From assembly GCA_010093605.1 (NCBI GenBank), contig MU004181.1, forward strand, positions 3,502,215-3,566,214: a stretch of DNA of 64,000 nucleotides, in the 5' to 3' direction. Source of the stretch: Lophium mytilinum. Taxonomy: Eukaryota; Ascomycota; Dothideomycetes; Mytilinidiales; Mytilinidiaceae. Shown piece by piece: positions 59,113 to 64,000 of this stretch. Below the pieces are notes generated by a model, which saw only the letters and a list, made by a program, of their open reading frames with translations, searched no databases and had not been told where the DNA came from. Each line of letters begins with the position of its first letter. The stretch's first letter is position 1. A program made the translations under genes and the position numbers.

Positions 59113-59630
59113 GTTGAAGGATTGGGGACACTGAGCTCAGCGGCGTGCTGTATGTGTAGTGGTCTCTCGTCCGGTCGAGATTGTAAGTTTGAAGGCGGTT
59201 TCTTGGTGATAGGCCTGGCATTTTTTGAGGCGGAAGTGACGCTGGATGGCGGGGCTCCGGAGAAACAAGGCCCCGGCGAGGCTGAGATTTACGACCACGT
59301 CGAGGCTATTCACGGAGCCCGCCCGATGCCAACCGTGAGAATGCACATCGGAGGGGAAGCTTGGAATGCTAGGCATGACACAACCACCGCGTTTGATGCA
59401 GATACCTCCGGGCTTGGTGTCACGTATCCTTAGAACACCATCATTACTGTCGCGGTTCCGGTGCTCGCCATCGCTATTGTCTGACATCGAACTCCGCTAG
59501 ACCAACGTGGCTTGTTCGCGCTTTGTTCCTTTGTATAAAGCCAATACCATACGCTGCATAACTCGCCGCCTATCTTCCCACCAAACTCAATTCAAACAAC
59601 GTGTTCATTCCATCCATCCATCCATCCATC
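59113..59630. promoter_or_regulatory. Divergent promoter of RBG1 (-) and cysteine dioxygenase (+)
   Basis: A 518-bp region without a gene. A CCATCCATCCAT microsatellite (59610-59630) directly precedes the dioxygenase ATG and belongs to its leader. No TATA box is clear. Confidence 0.55.
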
Positions 59631-60432
59631 ATGCCAGCCCTTGCGAGAGACGTTCTGTTCGGCCCAACCTCGAGCCCTGCTAAGCAACCCGATAACTTCC
59701 ATGCCCTCGTGCATAAGCTCAGTAAAGTTCTGGGGCCCAGCTCCGGCATCGACTCTCAAGACGTCGACCCTCAGCAACTCCAGACGCTGATGGAGGAGTA
59801 CGTGTCCAATCCATCAGAGTGGGAAGATTACGCTCTGGGCGATTTGTCGAGGCCATACACAAGAAACCTTGTAGATCGAGGGAATGGGAAGAGCAATCTG
59901 GCACGTCTCTAGTGAACGTCTTACGGAAGCTTGCTGACCCACTTAGCTCATCCTAGTTTGGACGCCAGGCAAAGGCAGTCCCATTCACGAGTAAGTATAA
60001 CTGTCAAATAACTACCAAAGTCTCTGCTAACAGTGTCTAAGCCATGCAAACGCCCACTGCATCATGAAGGTCCTAAAAGGGCGTCTCCAAGAAACTCTTT
60101 TCGACTGGCCGGACAAGCTTGCCCTCAACAACGGCCAACCCTCACCCCTAAACGTCAAAAGGGATACCATCTACCGAGAGAACGAAGTCACATACATGTC
60201 AGACACGCTCGGCCTACACAAGGTCCGCAATCCGGATCCAAATGAGATTGCAGTCTCACTACATCGTAGGCATTTGAACTTTGATTGATGCATACAGCAT
60301 GCTAACAGTGATTTAGTGTACACACCTCCCAATGCTGCGGTTTACGGATGCCATACTTTCGATCCCAGTACGGGTTCCGCCGTCCATGTCAAGCAATGCA
60401 ATTTCTTTTCTGATCGAGGACAGAGGATCTGA
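59631..60432 (+). CDS. Cysteine dioxygenase
   Basis: Iron enzyme of the cupin family that oxidises cysteine to cysteine sulfinate, controlling sulfur-amino-acid level. Exons 59631-59900, 59947-59990, 60042-60265 and 60317-60432 give 217 residues. The three iron-binding histidines are His104 and His106 (PIHDHANAHC) and His164 (GLHKVRNP). Cys111 and Tyr181 sit where the Cys-Tyr crosslink forms in the mammalian enzyme, and His179 matches the HLY motif. The first intron begins GC rather than GT (CTG|GCACGT); no GT donor gives a working frame, and the join [13 protein letters not shown] is family-typical. The other introns are canonical. Confidence 0.93.
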
Positions 60433-61966
60433 GTCTAGTTTCTCCTGCGTCATCCTTTTCCCATCTCAAGCTGTTAGCGTTGCGAGACTTCTTCACAAGC
60501 GAATCCTTCAAGCAATCCTAGGTTCTACTCAAACGAGATGATTGTGAGGCGTTCGGTCTTGTTTCACTTGGCGCTCTATTCTGGTTCATTGTCTTTGGCG
60601 CATCTAGTCTCATATCCAAGCGTTCAGAATAGATTTGATGGCATCAGCTCCACGTCCCCACTGCGGCGCAGAACCTTCACTTTGCTTTCATTAAACCCTC
60701 TCTCCACATCCAACTTCCAATTTACCAGTTTCTCAATCCTTGCGAAGCCATCGTTGCTGATCCTCGGCAAAGCTCCTAGAGCCCCTTGCTTTACACTTCT
60801 GAAAGCCACCTGTAAACCACCATCAGCCCATCGCTCGGATACCTCGGCCCTCTGATCACATGACCGAATCTTCATGCGTGGCTGCGGCGAAGCTGTCTCA
60901 AGGATCCTTCCGCGGGACCGCTCCCGAGTACCCGCGTCCCCTGTCGTTTCGTTAATCTCTGCAAGGACGCCGCAGCGAGGGATGAAGACCCTCATCGGAA
61001 TACGAGGCGAAAGGAATGTTGATGCAGTAACGCCAAGTCTCATGAGCGGCTCCACCACCTCCTAGCGACGTGCGTGGGAAAAAGCAATAGTTACAGGTAG
61101 ATGCTGTGTCCCCAACTCCCGTCCAGAACCCAAGCCACCAAGTCCCTTCCCTGGTGGATGCTTCCAAGAGATTTGCTCTACTCCTTGCTCGAAGCAGCCT
61201 AATAGCTCTGTATTTGTTATGATCCTGTCTTCTTGACTATAGGTTCCTGTCTATGAAATGAGGAGTGACGACACCGGGTCTCCCCAGCGTCCACGCCACA
61301 ACTACAGCAATTGATCACTCGGTTTGACATGTGATTCTTTGCAACTTTACTCACTGAGGAGGCCCCACACAACGTGCTGGAAGTGCCACCCAAGGCCATA
61401 GACACTTTGCAGTGATGCGTCGCAAAGAGTGACGGATCTGACCGTATGAATGGATTTAAGCAGATCGCGGCGGGTTCATTCATCATCTTGATTAGCACTA
61501 CTACCTCGAGCAAAAGGTCAATCTGTCAAAGCGTAGAGAACGCACCGGGGAGTGCAGAAGTGATCTACTGCGCGCCGTCATAGCATTCAATCTACTGCTT
61601 CCTCACTTGCTGCGCTCTGAATGTATGTGCAAGCGCTACGCGCTGATTACTGTAATTTCATACGAAGCGAAGGGTATATGTACGAAACAGGGCATGATCC
61701 ATCTCCATAAAGCATACATCTCACCCGTATCCAATGCAAACCCGTGCCCACGAAAACAAAAAGGGGCCACGCCCATCGATCCATCGTGTGTATGCTGCGA
61801 AGGCTGAAGTCCAAGGTCATTCAAAACGCCCAAGCACGTGAACCAGGGATCAAGGCCCAGCATATCCTATCAATTCCCTGTCGTCATCGATGAGTCTTCC
61901 GTATCTGCGGTATGTCAGTATGTAGCTCAAACTAGAAAGCTGCGCAGAAAACGTGGGCGGATAGAC
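60433..61966. other. Intergenic, one weak ORF
   Basis: 3' flank of the cysteine dioxygenase and of the GT90 gene. One weak minus-strand frame is listed separately. I see no other coding signal or repeat. Confidence 0.5.
60624..61043 (-). CDS. Weak hypothetical ORF (139 residues)
   Basis: From an ATG at 61043. The second half (ARIEKLVNWKLDVERGF, then SKVKVLRRSGDVEL) has a protein-like charge pattern, but no family is recognised. A plus-strand frame of 105 codons overlaps it. It may be an exon of a spliced gene, a decayed gene or chance. Confidence 0.25.
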   Translation of the reverse strand: MRLGVTASTFLSPRIPMRVFIPRCGVLAEINETTGDAGTRERSRGRILETASPQPRMKIRSCDQRAEVSERWADGGLQVAFRSVKQGALGALPRISNDGFARIEKLVNWKLDVERGFNESKVKVLRRSGDVELMPSNLF

Positions 61967-63892
61967 TCACTCTAGTAACAAGCGGAAAAACCACGCTTCA
62001 AAGTCGCTGTTCCTAAGCACCTTGTTTGCCCACACGCGCCCAGCCATTGCCATCTTCTCTGCCTGCTTTCGGCCGTCTTCCTCTCCAGACATGTACCGCA
62101 CAGCCTCTAGGTGCTCGTCTCCCCTGAGCGACAATGGGACGTAGTGCACCCACGGCTTCAGCCACTCCTTATGCCATTCCTGGAAGATGGCCATCTTGTA
62201 CACCAAGCTCTTGCTTTTCAGGAACGCGTAGAATCGGCCACTGAAAGCGTTGCCATCCATGTCGAGAAGATGTCTCCATTTCCAGGCGTCCTGTCCATCA
62301 ACACGGTCTACAACCTCGAAAAACTCTTTCTGTGCATCGCAGTCTCCTTCGTCGCACTGGCCTAGATGGGAGAACTTGACGTCGATGACATTTTTGAAGT
62401 CGTCACGCGGGACTTCTTCGATCTGCCAATCTGGTGGGGTAGCTTGGCCGTGTTTGACAATGATCTTGGCCGTGTCTGGTGCGTTTAGTCGCTGAACGAT
62501 GTGCTGCCGGTGCTGTCGCCTCCAGCCTCCATTGCGACTGAAACCACCAGTCGTCGATCCACGCCAATAAAGACTGTCGGTCTTGTTGTCCCAGGTCGTA
62601 TCGCGAGTTTCATCATAACCCACTCTTGTATCCCAGTACCAAGGACTAGGGTACAAGATATCTTGGTACGACGATACTTTAGACTGCGAAAATATCGGGA
62701 TCAAGTCGTGAACAATATTGTAGGCGTTAGGACGCTCGAAGAAGCCGTAGGTGTGGCTCAGCGAGGGAGAGTTGCAGATGTTTCCAAAAGCAGAAGCATT
62801 GTAGACAAAGCCCAGAGAGGTTGCCGAATACGAAGTCAGATTATCAGCAGTATGATCTTCATAGCTCCTGGAAGGACTCTCTGGAGAACAAGACATGCGA
62901 GAATGTGTCCAGGTCTGCTGGTGTGCAAATCTGTTGAAACGGGTAGTCTTGAAGTCTTCGATACGTTTGCCGTCATTCATATCTTTTGGCCGGGTGGAGA
63001 ATTTGTTCCTCGGTGTACGGTTCCCGAAAGCTGCAGGCATCCTCTGATCTTTTGCAGCTTGAACCATTTGGGACAGTTGATCATGCGGCACTACCACACG
63101 AGGTTCGTCGTGAACGTTGAAAGCGAGATCCATATCAGGCAAGAATTCCATGAACTGGCTCATCATGCCGACAGTGGCTTTTTGTTGCCATTCAGGACCC
63201 CCTTCGACTTTGACAGTGACTCCGTCCCGTATCAGAACACCGATCAATGCGTTCTCTTCCATTCCCAAGGCCTCTCTTACCCGAGCCCTAATAGTCGATG
63301 GCTTCAGCGCCCAGAACGGGAGAAGTGTTTCTTGGATGGTATCAAACTCGTCAATCAGCTCAACTCCAGACCTCTGCGCGAACTCATACCAACGGTCGAA
63401 GTTCGGCGGAGGTGGGATTCCATATCTACGCCGATATTCTGTGACTGCTGCCGCCAGCGACTTTGATTGTCGGTCTTGTAAATCCCGGAAATCTTGTTCT
63501 GCCGACTTGATGAGCTGGTCAATCGGATGACCTAACTTGGTGTCCAGAGGAATTGGCCCAAGCGCTGATTCGGGAGGCAAGTCAAAAAACGCGCTAGGTG
63601 GATCCATAGCATCCCCTGATCTGAACGCAACATTACCGTAAAAGTTTTTCGTGAGCATTACGAGGAAAGACACTGATACAAGCAAGAAAAGGAGGCGCCG
63701 GGCTCGCGTCGTCATCCTACGATCGGTTGACGCGTTCGACGAAGACGATGGATTGAACAAGAACAGGATAGACGCGGCCCCAAAGATAATCAGGAACCAA
63801 ACGCCAGAAAATGATGCTCCCATCTGTAAGCGCGCAATGAGGTAAGAGCCCACAGCGATGAGAGCTGTCGGAAGGGCGCCTTGGTAATGAAG
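61967..63892 (-). CDS. GT90 (CAP10-type) glycosyltransferase, 5' end cut by window edge
   Basis: A large exon of 641 codons begins after an intron end (CTAAC, then CCTCATAG at 63893) and runs to TGA at 61967; upstream exons are outside the window. The N-terminal part has two to three membrane segments (ALIAVGSYLIARLQ, GVWFLIIFGAASILFLFN, LLFLLVSVSFLVML), then a stem and the catalytic domain: PDMDLAFNVHDEPRVV, YNIVHDLIPIFSQSKV, SYQDILYPSPWYW, DSLYWRGSTTGG, DVKFSHLGQCDEGDCDAQ, KWRHLLDMDGNAFSGRFYAFL and KSLVYKMAIFQEWHKEWLKPWVHYVPLS (given in parts), the hallmark of the CAP10/Glyco_transf_90 family. Family members transfer xylose or other sugars in the secretory pathway, and in Cryptococcus are needed for capsule; the fungal substrate here is unknown. 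Confidence 0.9.
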   Translation of the reverse strand, partial: LHYQGALPTALIAVGSYLIARLQMGASFSGVWFLIIFGAASILFLFNPSSSSNASTDRRMTTRARRLLFLLVSVSFLVMLTKNFYGNVAFRSGDAMDPPSAFFDLPPESALGPIPLDTKLGHPIDQLIKSAEQDFRDLQDRQSKSLAAAVTEYRRRYGIPPPPNFDRWYEFAQRSGVELIDEFDTIQETLLPFWALKPSTIRARVREALGMEENALIGVLIRDGVTVKVEGGPEWQQKATVGMMSQFMEFLPDMDLAFNVHDEPRVVVPHDQLSQMVQAAKDQRMPAAFGNRTPRNKFSTRPKDMNDGKRIEDFKTTRFNRFAHQQTWTHSRMSCSPESPSRSYEDHTADNLTSYSATSLGFVYNASAFGNICNSPSLSHTYGFFERPNAYNIVHDLIPIFSQSKVSSYQDILYPSPWYWDTRVGYDETRDTTWDNKTDSLYWRGSTTGGFSRNGGWRRQHRQHIVQRLNAPDTAKIIVKHGQATPPDWQIEEVPRDDFKNVIDVKFSHLGQCDEGDCDAQKEFFEVVDRVDGQDAWKWRHLLDMDGNAFSGRFYAFLKSKSLVYKMAIFQEWHKEWLKPWVHYVPLSLRGDEHLEAVRYMSGEEDGRKQAEKMAMAGRVWANKVLRNSDFEAWFFRLLLE

Positions 63893-64000
63893 CTATGAGG
63901 AAGCAACGAGTGTTAGCGAAGTCCGTAAAATGTTGGGGAAACGAGAGCTCCTGTCAATAGCAGCGGAAAAGCGCGAGGAACAGAGAAAGATGGTGAGTCC
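63893..64000 (-). other. 5' intron (or upstream part) of the GT90 gene
   Basis: The acceptor at 63893-63894 implies that the last 108 bases are at least partly intron of the GT90 gene. No donor could be fixed inside the window. Confidence 0.5.

Noticed and set aside
1-64000. CRISPR arrays, rRNA genes, intact tRNA genes
   Set aside because: No regularly spaced repeats, no rRNA-like sequence and no complete tRNA signals were seen on either strand by eye.

Overview
The window is nuclear DNA of a filamentous ascomycete (Pezizomycotina). A dothideomycete-like fungus is my guess, but the class is inferred, not shown. The evidence is short introns of about 50-60 nt with GTAAGT-type donors, CTAAC/CTGAC branch sites and YAG acceptors, a fungal alpha-pheromone receptor, Zn2Cys6 and CENP-B-type regulators, and one AT-rich, RIP-like transposon island. 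I rebuilt 17 conserved genes that lie wholly inside the window exon by exon. In each the exon lengths sum to a multiple of three and the joins restore family motifs.

Left part (1-17.3 kb): a possible exon running off the left edge, EFM7-type lysine methyltransferase, a rhodanese-domain protein, a tandem-BRCT (Mdb1/MDC1-like) protein surrounded by three copies of a small hairpin repeat, the STE2 receptor, a vacuolar-type Ca2+/H+ exchanger with a very long inserted loop, and an LMBR1-family membrane protein. Middle (17.8-33.4 kb): dithiol glutaredoxin, PP2A scaffold subunit A (8 exons), a flavin/PNPOx-fold protein, cytosolic Phe-tRNA synthetase beta subunit, a secreted GH27-type alpha-galactosidase, and a divergent pair of a Zn2Cys6 regulator and a DHA1-type MFS transporter.

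Right part: a 3.6 kb GC-rich gene-poor gap, an unrecognised 347-residue protein, a Vid24/GID4-domain protein, a gap with a tRNA-derived SINE-like relic, Mediator subunit MED10 divergent from a PXA-domain protein with a 1,045-nt intron, a TA-flanked hairpin MITE, a CENP-B-type HTH regulator with a 22-nt exon, a 3.8 kb decayed PIF/Harbinger-like transposon (53283-57108), RBG1/DRG1 GTPase (11 exons), cysteine dioxygenase with a GC-AG intron, and a GT90 (CAP10-type) glycosyltransferase cut by the right edge.

Most genes are unrelated housekeeping genes. The only obvious functional pairings are the regulator/transporter pair at 28.8-33.3 kb and shared promoters of divergent genes (LMBR1/glutaredoxin, MED10/PXA, RBG1/cysteine dioxygenase). 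The accessory interest lies in the mobile and repeat elements: the Harbinger-like island with a second, opposite-strand decayed gene, two unrelated MITE families and the SINE-like relic.
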